From positions 3,782,001-3,846,000 of the forward strand of contig NZ_CP031598.1 in the NCBI RefSeq assembly GCF_008728195.1: a stretch of DNA of 64,000 nucleotides, written 5' to 3'. This stretch comes from Roseovarius indicus (lineage in GTDB: Bacteria; Pseudomonadota; Alphaproteobacteria; Rhodobacterales; Rhodobacteraceae). Made by a program: the position numbers and the translations under genes. The notes beneath the pieces are model-generated. The model made no database searches. It worked only from the letters and a program-made list of their open reading frames with translations, and was not told the DNA's origin. Shown piece after piece: positions 42,407 to 53,701 of this stretch (the first letter of the stretch is position 1; every line of letters starts with the position of its first letter).

Positions 42407-43922
42407 TTGCCGTCTCCTCCTCCAGCATCTTCCGCAACTCGGTCTTCAGCACCTTGCCGTAATTGTTCTTCGGCAGCTCCGGCACGGCGACATAGGCCTT
42501 GGGCCGCTTGAACCGCGCGATATTCTCGCGGCAATGCGCATCGAGCGCCGCCTCGTCCAACGCACCGTCGCAAACCACGAAGGCAACCACGTCCTCCCCC
42601 CATTCCGGGTCGGGCCGGCCCACCACCGAGACCTCGCTGACCGATCCGTGCATCAGCAGGCATTCCTCCACCTCGCGGGGGTAGATATTGGTGCCCCCCG
42701 AGATGATGACATCCTTCGAGCGATCCTGCAGCGTCACGTACCCGTCCGCATCCATCGTGCCCACGTCGCCGGTCATCAGCCAGCCGTCCTTCAGCGTCTT
42801 GGCCGTGCCTTCCGGGTTCTCCCAGTAGCCCGGCATCACCACGTCGCCGCGCGCCATGATCTCGCCGGGCTCGCCCACGGCACAGGGGTTCCCCTCCTCA
42901 TCGCCGATCATCACCTCGACGCCCGCCTGCGCGCGCCCGACCGACCCCAGCCTTTCCCGCCAGCGCGGATGCGTGCGGTCGGCCACCTCGGCCCTTGTCA
43001 GCGAGGTTATCCCCATCGGCGCCTCGCCCTGCCCGTAGATCTGCAGGAAGACCGGGCCGAACACCTCCGTCGCCTCGACGATATCGGCCACGTACATGGG
43101 CCCGCCACCATAGACGATGCTGCGCAGCCCCTCGCCCCTGACGCCTTGCGCCTTCGCCGCCTGCGTCATCCGCTTGATCATCGTCGGCGCGGCGAACAGG
43201 TGCAGGTTGCCAACGGTCTTCGCCAGCTCGAAAATCTCACCCGGCTCGAACCCGCCCGAGACGGGGCAGACGTGCCGCGCGCCCATCAGCACATGCACGG
43301 GAGTGTAGAGCCCGGCTCCATGGCTCATCGGAGCGGCGTAAAGCGTGGCATCCTGCGGCGTCACCGGGTCGACGCTGGCCAGATAGGTCAGCGACATGGC
43401 GGCCAGCATACGGTGAGTGATGATCACCCCCTTGGGCCGCCCCGTGGTGCCGGATGTATAGAAAAGCCACGCCAGATCGTCCTGCGCCCGCGGCGCCGGC
43501 GCCTCGACCGGCGCGGCCGTCATCGCCCCGGCAAAGCCCGCACCGGTGGTGTCGACCACCTCTGCCTCGACCCCGGCCTCGCCCAGCGCCTCGGCCAGGC
43601 CGGGCGTGGCAAAGCACATCTTCGCCCCCGAATGGCCAAGGATCCACGCCGCCTCGCGCCCGTGCAGCTTGGCGTTGATCGGAACCACCGCCGCCCCGGC
43701 ATACCAGACGCCATAGAACGCAAACAAAAACTCGGGGCAGTTCTTCATGAAGATCCCGACCCGGTCGCCCGGCCCGATGCCCTGTTCGGCCAACCACCCG
43801 GCCAGCCGCGCCGCGCGCTCGTGGAAGCCGGCGTAATCCGTCACCGGTTCGGCCCCCTTGAAAATGGCCGTTTCCCCCCCGCGCGCCTGCGCCGTCCGCA
43901 TCAGCCACAGACCGATGTTCAT
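42399..43922 (-). CDS. AMP-dependent acyl-CoA synthetase
   Basis: A 507-aa ligase of the acyl/aryl-CoA class: P-loop FYTSGTTGRPKGVIITH, IYGQGEAPM, LMTGDVGTMDADGYV, and the catalytic lysine in KNNYGKVLK near the C-terminus. GGGAGGAG precedes ATG 43922. Coupled to bdhA, it probably activates a hydroxy- or keto-acid, but the substrate is unknown. The open frame upstream to 44171 is not coding. Confidence 0.88.
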   Translation of the reverse strand: MNIGLWLMRTAQARGGETAIFKGAEPVTDYAGFHERAARLAGWLAEQGIGPGDRVGIFMKNCPEFLFAFYGVWYAGAAVVPINAKLHGREAAWILGHSGAKMCFATPGLAEALGEAGVEAEVVDTTGAGFAGAMTAAPVEAPAPRAQDDLAWLFYTSGTTGRPKGVIITHRMLAAMSLTYLASVDPVTPQDATLYAAPMSHGAGLYTPVHVLMGARHVCPVSGGFEPGEIFELAKTVGNLHLFAAPTMIKRMTQAAKAQGVRGEGLRSIVYGGGPMYVADIVEATEVFGPVFLQIYGQGEAPMGITSLTRAEVADRTHPRWRERLGSVGRAQAGVEVMIGDEEGNPCAVGEPGEIMARGDVVMPGYWENPEGTAKTLKDGWLMTGDVGTMDADGYVTLQDRSKDVIISGGTNIYPREVEECLLMHGSVSEVSVVGRPDPEWGEDVVAFVVCDGALDEAALDAHCRENIARFKRPKAYVAVPELPKNNYGKVLKTELRKMLEEETAND

Positions 43923-44040
43923 GGATCTCCTCCCTCGCATGTTTCCGGCGCCACCAAACCACCGCCCCGCCCGGCAATCAATTCCGTAGAACCACGCATG
44001 CCCGCTTGGCCTTCCCCCACCGCCGGGGCATAGTGCGCGC

Positions 44041-44583
44041 ATGGACATCAAGGACATGGCTTTCGACCACGCGCCGGTGGGGCTGGCGGTGCTCGAGAAC
44101 CGCATCATCCGCCAGTGCAACCGCCAGTTCGCCGCCATCTTCGGCGGTGCTCCGGAAGAGTATGCCGGCATCCCGCTGGCCCATTACTACCCCTCGATCG
44201 AGGATTACCGCCGCATCGGCGAACGCAGCCTCAAGGCGATGCGCGTCACCGGCACCTATCACGACGAACGGGTGATGAAGCGGCGCGACGGCGACCTGTT
44301 CTGGTGCCGGGTGCGGGGCCAGTCGCTGACCCCCGACGACCCGTTCGCGCGCGGCATCTGGTCGTTCGCCGACCTCTCCGACGAGCGACCCATCGTCGAG
44401 TTGACCCAGCGCGAGCGCGAGGTCGCCATTCTCACCTGCCGCGGCCTGACCTCCAAGGAGATCGGGCTCGAGCTCGACCTGTCCTACCGCACGGTCGAGG
44501 TTTACCGCGCCCGCCTGCTGGAAAAGTTCCAGGCGCGCAAACTGGCCGAACTGGTGGCAAAGCTCTCCGGCATGCCGCTTTGA
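44041..44583 (+). CDS. PAS-LuxR regulator
   Basis: A 180-aa protein with a PAS domain (about 5-115: FDHAPVGLAVLENRIIRQCN, then RDGDLFWCRVRG) and a LuxR-type helix-turn-helix (LTQREREVAILTCRGLTSKE). It is a small one-component sensor-regulator. It is divergent from the acyl-CoA ligase and could control it. The ligand is unknown. Confidence 0.85.
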   Translation: MDIKDMAFDHAPVGLAVLENRIIRQCNRQFAAIFGGAPEEYAGIPLAHYYPSIEDYRRIGERSLKAMRVTGTYHDERVMKRRDGDLFWCRVRGQSLTPDDPFARGIWSFADLSDERPIVELTQREREVAILTCRGLTSKEIGLELDLSYRTVEVYRARLLEKFQARKLAELVAKLSGMPL

Positions 44584-44761
44584 CGCCGGCAATGCCGCCC
44601 GCCCTGCCCCCACGTCAGCAATTTTTCGCGTTTCCTCTCGCAATTTCTTCCGCCTTGCCCCACCTTTACACGCAAAGCGCCGCTTTTCTCGCCCTTCGGG
44701 TTCCCCTATAAGCGGCAAAAACATGCGACCGTTGAACGGTTGCTTCTGGTCGAGGACTGAG

Positions 44762-45259
44762 ATGGCGAACAAAACCCACGACACCGATGTGGAATTCATC
44801 CGCGCTCTGGCGGAACTGCTCAACGACAACGACCTGACCGAATTGCAGGTCAAGCGGGAATACGGCGACAATGACAGCCTGAATGTCCGCGTCAGCCGCA
44901 AGACCGAGGTGGTCACGCAGGTGGCCGCATCTCCGGCCCCCGCCGCCCCGGCCCCCCACGCGCCGGCAGCCCCGGCAGCGTCCGCCGCGGCCGACACCGG
45001 CCCGGGCGAGGACCCGGCCAGCCACCCCGGCGCCGTGACCTCGCCGATGGTCGGCACCGTCTACATGCAGGCCGAGCCGGGCGCCCCGCCCTTCGTCTCG
45101 GTGGGCGACAAGGTCTCCGAGGGCGACACCGTGCTGATCGTCGAGGCGATGAAGACGATGAACCACATCCCCGCGCCCCGCGCCGGCACCGTCAAGCGCA
45201 TCCTCGTCGAAGACGGCGCCGCCGTCGAATACGGCGCCCCGCTCATCATCCTCGAATAA
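44762..45259 (+). CDS. accB: Biotin carboxyl carrier protein of acetyl-CoA carboxylase
   Basis: A 165-aa carrier with a proline/alanine linker at 58-85 and a biotinyl domain whose acceptor lysine is in [10 protein letters not shown]. It carries CO2 from AccC to the transferase in fatty acid synthesis. ATG 44762 has GAGGA upstream. It is followed by accC after 10 bp. Confidence 0.95.
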   Translation: MANKTHDTDVEFIRALAELLNDNDLTELQVKREYGDNDSLNVRVSRKTEVVTQVAASPAPAAPAPHAPAAPAASAAADTGPGEDPASHPGAVTSPMVGTVYMQAEPGAPPFVSVGDKVSEGDTVLIVEAMKTMNHIPAPRAGTVKRILVEDGAAVEYGAPLIILE

Positions 45260-45269
45260 GGCCGCCCCC

Positions 45270-46619
45270 ATGTTCGACAAGATCCTTGTGGCCAACCGGG
45301 GCGAGATTGCCCTTCGCGTGATCCGCGCCGCCCGCGAGATGGGCATCCAGTCGGTCGCCGTGCACTCGACGGCGGATGCCGACGCGATGCATGTGCGCAT
45401 GGCCGACGAAAGCGTCTGCATCGGCCCGCCGCCGGGCTCCGACAGCTACCTGTCGATCCCCTCGATCATCGCCGCCTGCGAGGTGACGGGCGCCCAGGCC
45501 ATTCACCCGGGCTACGGCTTTCTCTCCGAGAACGCCAATTTCGTGCAGATCGTCGAGGACCATGACCTGACCTTCATCGGCCCCACGGCCGAGCATATCC
45601 GCATCATGGGCGACAAGATCACCGCCAAGGACACGATGAAGGACCTCGGTGTTCCTTGCGTCCCCGGCTCCGAGGGCGGGGTGCCCAACGTCGATGCGGC
45701 CAAGAAGCTCTGCGCCGAGATCGGCTACCCGGTCATCGTCAAGGCCACCGCCGGCGGCGGCGGCCGCGGCATGAAGGTCGCCCGCGATGCCGCCGGGCTC
45801 GAACAGGCCTTCCTCACCGCCCGGTCCGAGGCCAAGGCCGCCTTCGGCAATGACGAGGTCTATATCGAGAAATACCTCACCACGCCGCGCCATATCGAGA
45901 TCCAGGTCTTCGGCGATGGCAAGGGCCGCGCGGTTCACCTGGGCGAGCGCGACTGCTCGCTTCAGCGCCGCCACCAGAAGGTCTTCGAAGAGGCCCCCGG
46001 CCCCGCGATCTCGGCCGAGGAGCGCGATCGCATCGGCAAGATCTGCGCCGACGCCGTGGCCCGCATCAACTATGCCGGCGCCGGCACGATCGAGTTCCTC
46101 TACGAGAACGGCGAGTTCTACTTCATCGAGATGAACACCCGCCTTCAGGTCGAGCACCCGGTCACCGAGGCGATCTTCGACGTCGACCTCGTGCAGGAAC
46201 AGATCCGCGTCGCCGAAGGCTACCCGATGTCCTTCACGCAGGAAGACCTGCAGATCAACGGCCACGCCATCGAGGTCCGGATCAACGCCGAGAAACTGCC
46301 CGAATTCTCGCCGCGCCCCGGCAAGATCACCCAGTTCCACGCGCCGGGCGGTCTGGGCGTGCGGATGGATTCGGCGCTCTACGACGGCTACACCATCCCC
46401 CCCTATTACGACTCGCTCATCGCCAAGCTGATCGTGCATGGCCGCGACCGGCAATCGGCGCTGGCCCGTCTCAACCGGGCGCTTGGCGAGCTGATCGTCG
46501 ACGGGGTCGACACCACCGTGCCGCTCTTCCATGCGCTCTTGCAGGAAGAAGACATTCACACCGGCGCCTATAACATCCACTGGCTCGAAAAATGGCTGGA
46601 AACCAACCTGCGCGGCTGA
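45270..46619 (+). CDS. accC: Biotin carboxylase of acetyl-CoA carboxylase
   Basis: A 449-aa ATP-grasp enzyme that carboxylates biotin. The glycine-rich loop [14 protein letters not shown], the metal site [15 protein letters not shown] and [15 protein letters not shown] are complete. It forms the usual accB-accC operon. Confidence 0.97.
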   Translation: MFDKILVANRGEIALRVIRAAREMGIQSVAVHSTADADAMHVRMADESVCIGPPPGSDSYLSIPSIIAACEVTGAQAIHPGYGFLSENANFVQIVEDHDLTFIGPTAEHIRIMGDKITAKDTMKDLGVPCVPGSEGGVPNVDAAKKLCAEIGYPVIVKATAGGGGRGMKVARDAAGLEQAFLTARSEAKAAFGNDEVYIEKYLTTPRHIEIQVFGDGKGRAVHLGERDCSLQRRHQKVFEEAPGPAISAEERDRIGKICADAVARINYAGAGTIEFLYENGEFYFIEMNTRLQVEHPVTEAIFDVDLVQEQIRVAEGYPMSFTQEDLQINGHAIEVRINAEKLPEFSPRPGKITQFHAPGGLGVRMDSALYDGYTIPPYYDSLIAKLIVHGRDRQSALARLNRALGELIVDGVDTTVPLFHALLQEEDIHTGAYNIHWLEKWLETNLRG

Positions 46620-46696
46620 CACCTCTCCCCCGCGCGCCCGGCCTGCCGGCCGCCGCGCCCCCAGCTTCTTCTGGCCTGAAATATCCCGGGGGAGGC

Positions 46697-46737
46697 GTTG
46701 AAATCCCCGGGGATTTCAACGTCGGGGGCAGCGCCCC
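46697..46737. repeat. Palindromic intergenic elements
   Basis: A perfect 24-bp palindrome (46697-46720, arms GTTGAAATCCCC) is followed at once by GGGGGCAGCGCCCCC. The stretch before it (from about 46668) reads CTTCTGGCCTGAAATATCCC. This combination is like the short palindromic repeats scattered through Rhodobacteraceae intergenic regions. It may end transcription or bind a nucleoid protein. Confidence 0.65.
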
Positions 46738-46758
46738 CAAACCCGCCCGGGTGCAGCC

Positions 46759-47412
46759 ATGAAGGACGAAGGCGCCGTCCTGAGCCCCCAGCTGATCCTC
46801 GGGGCCTACGCCTCGGGCATCTTCCCGATGGCCGAATCGCGCGACGACCCGGAAATCTTCTGGGTCGACCCGCGCCGCCGGGGCATCCTTCCGATCGACG
46901 GCTTCCACATCTCCCGCTCGCTGGCCCGGCGCATGCGCCGGGGCGGCTACGAGGTGACGCTCAACGCCGATTTCGACGGCGTGGTCGCCGCCTGTGCCGA
47001 TCGGGAGGAAACCTGGATCAGCGGGGAAATCGCCGGCCTCTACAACGCGCTGCATGCGCTTGGCCATGCCCATTCGCTCGAGATCCGGCACGACGGCCGG
47101 CTGACGGGCGGTGTCTATGGCGTGGCCCTTGGCGGGGCGTTCTTCGGGGAAAGCATGTTCTCGCGGCGCACAGATGCGTCGAAACTGGCGCTGGCGCATC
47201 TCACGCACCACCTCGGCGCCTGCGGCTTCACGCTCTTCGACACGCAGTTCATCACCCCGCACCTCGCCTCGCTCGGCGCGGTCGAAATCTCACGCGCGCG
47301 CTATCGCGCCCTGCTGCACGATGCCTTGGAACGGGATGTGTCGATCCTGTCCACGCCGTTCGACCCGGCGTCTCACCCGGCGGTCTTGCAGCGCAGCACC
47401 CAGACGTCATAG
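46759..47412 (+). CDS. aat: Leucyl/phenylalanyl-tRNA-protein transferase
   Basis: A 217-aa enzyme that adds Leu or Phe to proteins with N-terminal basic residues, marking them for ClpAP (N-end rule). The patterns GIFPMAESRDDPEIFWVDP, LALGGAFFGESMFSR and LFDTQFITPHL are diagnostic. It overlaps the convergent DUF2155 gene by 40 bp. Confidence 0.95.
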   Translation: MKDEGAVLSPQLILGAYASGIFPMAESRDDPEIFWVDPRRRGILPIDGFHISRSLARRMRRGGYEVTLNADFDGVVAACADREETWISGEIAGLYNALHALGHAHSLEIRHDGRLTGGVYGVALGGAFFGESMFSRRTDASKLALAHLTHHLGACGFTLFDTQFITPHLASLGAVEISRARYRALLHDALERDVSILSTPFDPASHPAVLQRSTQTS

Positions 47413-47744
47413 CGCGGATGCTCCAGCGCGTTGAGCGCCGGGGACGAGGCCACCATCCAGCCGGAAAACAGCTCGGTCTCGCTGGCGGTATCGGTGATCG
47501 TGAGGAAGGCGAACGCATCGCCCGCCGCATCCCCCTCGGGATAGCGGCACTCGTTCAGTTGCACGGTCAGGCGGCCATACTCGGTGCTCTGCCCGCTTTG
47601 CAGATCCATGTCGGTAACGCTCGCATTGACCTTGTCGAGCCCACGCAGCACGGCGCCCGTGCCGATTTCCACGGCATTTTCCTGCGCCGTGGCGGCCAAG
47701 GCCAAAAGGCCGGCCAGCACGGCGCCCGTCACGATCCGGATCAT
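47373..47744 (-). CDS. DUF2155 secreted protein
   Basis: A 123-aa protein with a signal peptide (IVTGAVLAGLLALAATA). The mature region has LRGLDKVNASVTDM and TELFSGWMVASSPALNALEHPRYDVWVLRC, which is typical of DUF2155. It overlaps mlaD by ATGA and may be part of the same envelope operon. Confidence 0.85.
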   Translation of the reverse strand: MIRIVTGAVLAGLLALAATAQENAVEIGTGAVLRGLDKVNASVTDMDLQSGQSTEYGRLTVQLNECRYPEGDAAGDAFAFLTITDTASETELFSGWMVASSPALNALEHPRYDVWVLRCKTAG

Positions 47745-48202
47745 TCGGCAGAGGCCTCCTCGTCGCCGGCCACGAATTTCATCAGCAGGCTGACAAGGCT
47801 GACCGACCCTTGGGTGAACTCGATCTCCGAGCCCGGCTCGAGATAGAAGGGCGAGCCGCCCGGCAGGATCTCGACATAGTTGCCGCCCAGCAGCCCCTCG
47901 GAAGAAATGGCCACGGCGCTGTCCTCGGGCACGTCGATCCCCTCACGCACGGAAAAGACCGTCGACGCGCGATAGGTCTCCGCGTCGAGCGCAATCTCGG
48001 TGACCCGGCCCACCTTGACCCCCGCCAGCCGCACATCGGTGCCGACATTCACGCCATCGGCGCTGCGGAAGCTGGCGCTGAGCGCATATTCCGGCTGGCC
48101 GCCGGAAAACCCGGTGACCTGGCCCGCATAGACCATGAAGCCGACCGCCACCGCCAGGACGGCGCCGCCAACCAGAACTTCCGTCGTGTGTTCCGTGGAC
48201 AT
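47741..48202 (-). CDS. mlaD: MlaD-type MCE-domain lipid transport protein
   Basis: A 153-aa protein with one N-terminal transmembrane segment (about 9-28) and an MCE domain (YALSASFRSADGVNVGTDVRLAGVKVGRV). MlaD forms hexamers that carry phospholipids between the outer and inner membranes. The other mla genes are not next to it. Confidence 0.9.
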   Translation of the reverse strand: MSTEHTTEVLVGGAVLAVAVGFMVYAGQVTGFSGGQPEYALSASFRSADGVNVGTDVRLAGVKVGRVTEIALDAETYRASTVFSVREGIDVPEDSAVAISSEGLLGGNYVEILPGGSPFYLEPGSEIEFTQGSVSLVSLLMKFVAGDEEASAE

Positions 48203-48235
48203 GCGTTTGCCTTTCCTCGACCCGGGGGGAGGCCC

Positions 48236-48619
48236 TTATTCCGGGCTCCACGCCTCGTAGTCGCGCCGCACGGCCGGTTCGGGCTTCCGAATCGATCCCG
48301 CGGGCGCATAGGCCAGCGCGGTGCCGGTGAGGTTTTCCTCGTGCGGCTTTTCCCATTTCTTGTGGGTCAGCGGCTTCTCGGTCGGCGGTTCTTTGTAGGT
48401 ATAGTGCAGCCAGCCATGCCAGTCGGAGCTGACCCGGCTCGCCTCGGCCTCGCCGTTGAAGATCACCCAGCGTTTCTTATCATCGTGGTTGCGGTAGAAG
48501 ATGTTGCCCTGCTCGTCTTCCCCCACCTTCACGCCCTTGCGCGAGGTGTAGATCAGCGTGTTGAGCGTGGCCCCGTTCCACCATGTCACGGCGCGCAGAA
48601 GCGTGTTGATGAGCCCCAT
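48236..48619 (-). CDS. NDUFA12-family complex I accessory subunit
   Basis: A 127-aa protein with [30 protein letters not shown] and [10 protein letters not shown], which are the marks of the NDUFA12/B17.2 family, an accessory subunit of alphaproteobacterial and mitochondrial NADH:ubiquinone oxidoreductase. The start at 48619 fits the family length. Confidence 0.9.
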   Translation of the reverse strand: MGLINTLLRAVTWWNGATLNTLIYTSRKGVKVGEDEQGNIFYRNHDDKKRWVIFNGEAEASRVSSDWHGWLHYTYKEPPTEKPLTHKKWEKPHEENLTGTALAYAPAGSIRKPEPAVRRDYEAWSPE

Positions 48620-48719
48620 GAAACCCTCCGGTGATGGTTCCCTCCGATATGGCGCATATGAGGGCAAAGGTCCAGTGCCCAAGGCCGGGTTTTCCGGCCC
48701 TGCCCGGCGATTGGGCGGC

Positions 48720-49610
48720 TCAGTCCAGAACCACGATCCCGGTATGCTTCGATTTGTGCTCGGGCTCGACATGGATGGTCACGCGGGTATCCGGCACCGC
48801 CTTGCCGATCGCCTCCTCCACCCGGTCGCAGATCTCGTGCGCGTCATAGACGGTCATCTCGGCGGGCACGACGAGGTGGAATTCGATGAAAGTCACGCTG
48901 CCGGCATGGCGCGTTCTGAGGTCATGCGCCTCGACCGCGCCGCTCGCCTCGGTCGAGATCACGTCGCGGACAAGAGCCAGCGTCTCTTCCGGCACCGCCT
49001 CGTCCATCAGGCCGCTGAGCGATGCCTTCACCACGCGCGAGCCCGACCACAGGATGTTCACCGCGACCAGCGCCGCCATCAGCGGGTCGAGCAGCCACCA
49101 CCCGGTCAGCATCGCCATCAGCACACCCGCCGCCACCCCGGCCGAGGTGACGACATCCGTCCACAGGTGCTTGCCATCGGCCACCAGCGCGGGCGATTTC
49201 AGGGCCTGCCCCCGCCGGACCAGCACCGCCGCCCATACCGCGTTCACAACCGTGGCCGCGCCGTTGATCAGCAGCCCTTCGAGCGGCGCATCCAGCGCCC
49301 GGGGGCTGAAAAACCCGTCATAGGCCTCGCGCAGGATGAAGAGCGCGGCGATGATGATCATCACCCCTTCCAGAACGGCGCTGAAATACTCGGCCTTGTG
49401 ATGCCCGAACGGGTGGTTCGCATCCGGCGGCCGCGCCGCGACCTGGATCGCCACGAGCGCGGCAAAGGCCGTGGCGAGGTTCACCGTGCTTTCCAGCGCG
49501 TCCGACAACAGCGCCACCGAGCCAGTGATCCACCATGCCAGCACCTTCAGGCACAGGACGATACAGCCGATCACGAGACTGCCCAGTGCCAGTTTCAGCG
49601 CGTCAGACAT
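48720..49610 (-). CDS. Cation diffusion facilitator (metal exporter)
   Basis: A 296-aa exporter with six hydrophobic helices and a cytosolic C-terminal domain (about 200-285). Metal-site motifs: LLSDALES in helix 2, [13 protein letters not shown] after it, and DGKHLWTDV in helix 5. Members export zinc, iron or manganese. A Fur-like site lies 68 bp upstream, which hints at iron or manganese. Confidence 0.9.
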   Translation of the reverse strand: MSDALKLALGSLVIGCIVLCLKVLAWWITGSVALLSDALESTVNLATAFAALVAIQVAARPPDANHPFGHHKAEYFSAVLEGVMIIIAALFILREAYDGFFSPRALDAPLEGLLINGAATVVNAVWAAVLVRRGQALKSPALVADGKHLWTDVVTSAGVAAGVLMAMLTGWWLLDPLMAALVAVNILWSGSRVVKASLSGLMDEAVPEETLALVRDVISTEASGAVEAHDLRTRHAGSVTFIEFHLVVPAEMTVYDAHEICDRVEEAIGKAVPDTRVTIHVEPEHKSKHTGIVVLD

Positions 49611-49677
49611 GGCGTTCCCCTTCGTTCGCGATGGCCATACAGGGGGAAAGATGAACGCTCAAGGTGTTGAATTCGCT

Positions 49678-49696
49678 AATGATAATAACTCTCATT
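49678..49696. promoter_or_regulatory. Fur/Mur-like box before the CDF exporter
   Basis: AATGATAATAACTCTCATT is a 19-bp imperfect dyad close to Fur-family boxes, in the promoter region of the leftward exporter gene. In this group the Fur homologue Mur responds to manganese. Confidence 0.5.
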
Positions 49697-49716
49697 CGCC
49701 CCAGCACCCGGAATCG

Positions 49717-49750
49717 AAAAGGCCCCGGCGATTGTCTCGTCGGGGCCTTT
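49717..49750 (-). terminator. Rho-independent terminator after clpX
   Basis: On the minus strand AAAGGCCCCG pairs with CGGGGCCTTT across a 13-nt loop and leads into TTTT. It lies 27 bp beyond the clpX stop. Confidence 0.85.
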
Positions 49751-49776
49751 CGAAATCTCTTCCGTGTAGCAAACGC

Positions 49777-51039
<1,263 letters not shown>

Positions 51040-51184
51040 TCGTAACCTTTCGGGCCGCGCCCCGCCGACTTCGGAGGCGTCCCCGCCCCATATCTTCCGT
51101 TCGCTTTCACGCCAGCTTAAGACAGAGCCACCCCCACCTCAATGTGAAAAATGGCCCTGCCCCTTTCGCCGGCATTCCCGCCGA

Positions 51185-51817
51185 TCACTCGTCGTCGTCG
51201 GGCCCCTTGACCCGGTTTTCGACGATATCGTCGATCAGGCCCCAGGCTTTCGCCTCGCTGGGGTCCATGAAGTTGTCACGCTCAAGCGCGTCCTCGACCT
51301 TCTTCAGGGTCTGGCCGGTATGCTTGACGTAGATCTCGTTCAGCCGCCGCTTCAGCTTCAGCGTTTCCTCGGCGTGGATCATGATATCCGTCGCCTGGCC
51401 CTGGTACCCGCCGGAGGGCTGGTGCACCATGATTCGGCTGTTGGGCAGCGAGAAGCGCATGCCCTTGGCGCCCGCGGTCAGCAGAAGCGAGCCCATGCTC
51501 GCCGCCTGCCCGATAACCAGCGTGCTGACCTTGGGCTTGATATACTGCATCGTGTCGTAGATCGACAGGCCGCTGGTGACCACGCCACCGGGGCTGTTGA
51601 TGTACATGCTGATTTCCTTCGACGGGTTCTCCGCCTCGAGGTGCAGAAGCTGCGCCACGATCAGGCTCGACATGCCGTCGTGAACCGGGCCGCTGACGAA
51701 GATGATCCGCTCCTTCAGGAGGCGCGAGAAGATGTCGTAGGCGCGTTCGCCCCGGCTGGTCTGTTCCACGACCATGGGCACGAGCGTGTTCATGTATACT
51801 TCGAATGGGTCTTTCAT
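51185..51817 (-). CDS. clpP: ATP-dependent protease proteolytic subunit ClpP
   Basis: A 210-aa serine protease that forms the 14-mer chamber. The triad is visible: serine in [11 protein letters not shown], histidine in [10 protein letters not shown], and the aspartate expected near VDKxxxR-like end. Upstream a palindrome GATCCTTAAAGGATC (51843-51857) may be regulatory. It is the usual partner of clpX. Confidence 0.96.
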   Translation of the reverse strand: MKDPFEVYMNTLVPMVVEQTSRGERAYDIFSRLLKERIIFVSGPVHDGMSSLIVAQLLHLEAENPSKEISMYINSPGGVVTSGLSIYDTMQYIKPKVSTLVIGQAASMGSLLLTAGAKGMRFSLPNSRIMVHQPSGGYQGQATDIMIHAEETLKLKRRLNEIYVKHTGQTLKKVEDALERDNFMDPSEAKAWGLIDDIVENRVKGPDDDE

Positions 51818-52072
51818 AATCCGCCTGCCTGCTTGGGTGTCCGATCCTTAAAGGATCAGGTGCTAAGAGAGTCTTAGTGGTGAGCCTAGGGCGCTGCAAG
51901 TGCCGCCCGGCAAATTCGGATGGCCCGTCGGGCGGCCACGCCCCCGGCCAGCTGGTCAAACGGCAGGCATCCTGTGGCAATTTCAGCCCATTGCCGGCGC
52001 ATGGCTGCACATCGGTTTTGCACATCGCCCCCGAACACACTAGATAATGGCCAGCTTTACGAAAAAGACACG

Positions 52073-52411
52073 ATGGCACTTCCAATACTTGATGAATCGC
52101 TCAGCGCCGAAGACAAGGCGCAGATGGCAGAAAACGCCCAGGAGGCCGCAAATTTCCTCAAGGCAATCAGCCATGAGGGGCGGCTGATGATCCTGTGCCA
52201 TCTCGTCACCGGTGAGAAATCGGTGACCGAGCTGGAACGCCTGCTCTCCGCCCGCCAGGCTGCCGTGTCGCAACAGCTCTCGCGCCTGCGCATCGAGGGG
52301 CTCGTCGTGCCCCGCCGCGAGGGCAAGACGATCTATTACAGCCTCGCCGACGATCGCCCGAAAAAAGTGCTCGAAGTTGTCTACGACCTGTTCTGCGGCA
52401 AGGGCGACTGA
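52073..52411 (+). CDS. ArsR-family persulfide-sensing regulator (SqrR/BigR-like)
   Basis: A 112-aa winged-helix repressor: FLKAISHEGRLMILCHL, SVTELERLLSARQAAVSQQLSRL, GKTIYYSL. Two cysteines at 42 and 108 match the pair that forms a tetrasulfide bridge in SqrR (41/107) and BigR (42/108). It probably controls sulfide or persulfide genes such as the hydrolase at 20757. ATG 52073 is set by the domain; the upstream frame is rejected. Confidence 0.85.
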   Translation: MALPILDESLSAEDKAQMAENAQEAANFLKAISHEGRLMILCHLVTGEKSVTELERLLSARQAAVSQQLSRLRIEGLVVPRREGKTIYYSLADDRPKKVLEVVYDLFCGKGD

Positions 52412-52501
52412 CGCCCGGCCCGGCACGCACCCTCTGGCATCTGCCGCCGCGATCCGGTTAAACCTGTCGCACCTCCCCTCCTTCACCGGAATGATGACCC
52501 C

Positions 52502-53386
52502 ATGAAAATCGCCACCTCCGCCTATCCGCTCGATTTCCTCGCAAGCTGGGCCGACTACGCCGCCAAGATCGAAGGCTGGGTCGCCGAAGCCGCCGGCAAT
52601 GGCGCCGAGCTTCTGCTCTTCCCCGAATACGGCGCGATGGAGCTGACCACCCTGGCCGGCGCCGAGACCGCGGCGCATGAGGAGAACTCGATGATCGCCG
52701 TCTCAGACCGGATGGACGACGCCAACGCGCTGCATGCCGACCTGGCCACCAAGTACAAGGTACATATCTGCGCGGCCTCGGCCACGGTCTACGACCCCGC
52801 CATCAGCCCCCGCCCGGTCAACCGCGCCCACTTCTTCACCCCCACCGGGGCGATGGGCCACCAGGACAAGCAGATCATGACCCGCTACGAACGCGACGGG
52901 ATGGACGTGGTCGGCGGCGGGCCCCTGCACCTCTTCGACACGGCGCTCGGCAAGATCGGCATCCTGATCTGCTACGATTCGGAATTCCCCCTCTTCGGCC
53001 GCGCCCTGCACGATGCCGACCTGATCCTCGTGCCCTCCTGCACCGAGGTGCTGGCCGGCTATTCCCGCGTCCGCATCGGGTCGATGGCCCGCGCGCTGGA
53101 GACCCAATGCGTCACCGTCATGTCCTCGACCGTGGGCGAGGCGCCGTGGTGCCCGCATGTCGACGCCAGCATCGGCATGGGCGGCGTTTTCGGCCCGCCG
53201 GACACCGGTTTCCCGCAAACCGGCGTCATTTCGGAGGGCACGCTGGGCCAGCCCGGCTGGACCTATGCCGAGGTCGACCCGGCCGCCATCGCCCATGTCC
53301 GCGCCGACGGCGGCGTTCTGGGCCGCACCCACTGGGCCGAACAAGACGGGCGCGACACCTTTGTCACGGCTGAACGGCTGCGCTGA
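52502..53386 (+). CDS. Carbon-nitrogen hydrolase (nitrilase superfamily)
   Basis: A 294-aa enzyme with the Glu-Lys-Cys triad: LLFPEYGAMEL, a lysine in HQDKQIMTRYE, and ICYDSEFPLFGR. Members cut amides or nitriles. The substrate is unknown. It lies 91 bp after the SqrR-like gene, and may be co-transcribed. Confidence 0.9.
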   Translation: MKIATSAYPLDFLASWADYAAKIEGWVAEAAGNGAELLLFPEYGAMELTTLAGAETAAHEENSMIAVSDRMDDANALHADLATKYKVHICAASATVYDPAISPRPVNRAHFFTPTGAMGHQDKQIMTRYERDGMDVVGGGPLHLFDTALGKIGILICYDSEFPLFGRALHDADLILVPSCTEVLAGYSRVRIGSMARALETQCVTVMSSTVGEAPWCPHVDASIGMGGVFGPPDTGFPQTGVISEGTLGQPGWTYAEVDPAAIAHVRADGGVLGRTHWAEQDGRDTFVTAERLR

Positions 53387-53468
53387 TAAAACCCTTGAAA
53401 AAAGGGGCAAATAGGATCATGTAAGCAACGTTCCGCGAACTGGCGGGGCGATCAACAATGGAGAAGTC

Positions 53469-53687
53469 ATGGCCAAGGAAGATACGCTCGAATTTCCCGG
53501 TGTCGTGAAGGAACTCCTGCCGAATGCGACGTTTCGGGTCGAGCTTGAGAATGGCCATGAAATCATCGCACACACGGCAGGGAAGATGCGCAAGAACCGC
53601 ATCCGTGTTCTGGCTGGCGACAAGGTGCAGGTCGAGATGACCCCCTACGATCTGACCAAGGGTCGGATCAACTACCGCTTCAAGTAA
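53469..53687 (+). CDS. infA: Translation initiation factor IF-1
   Basis: A 72-aa OB-fold protein ([32 protein letters not shown]). It binds the ribosomal A site at initiation. It starts the infA-maf-rng-yacG run. Confidence 0.97.
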   Translation: MAKEDTLEFPGVVKELLPNATFRVELENGHEIIAHTAGKMRKNRIRVLAGDKVQVEMTPYDLTKGRINYRFK

Positions 53688-53701
53688 GCGTCTGAAAATC
53701 A

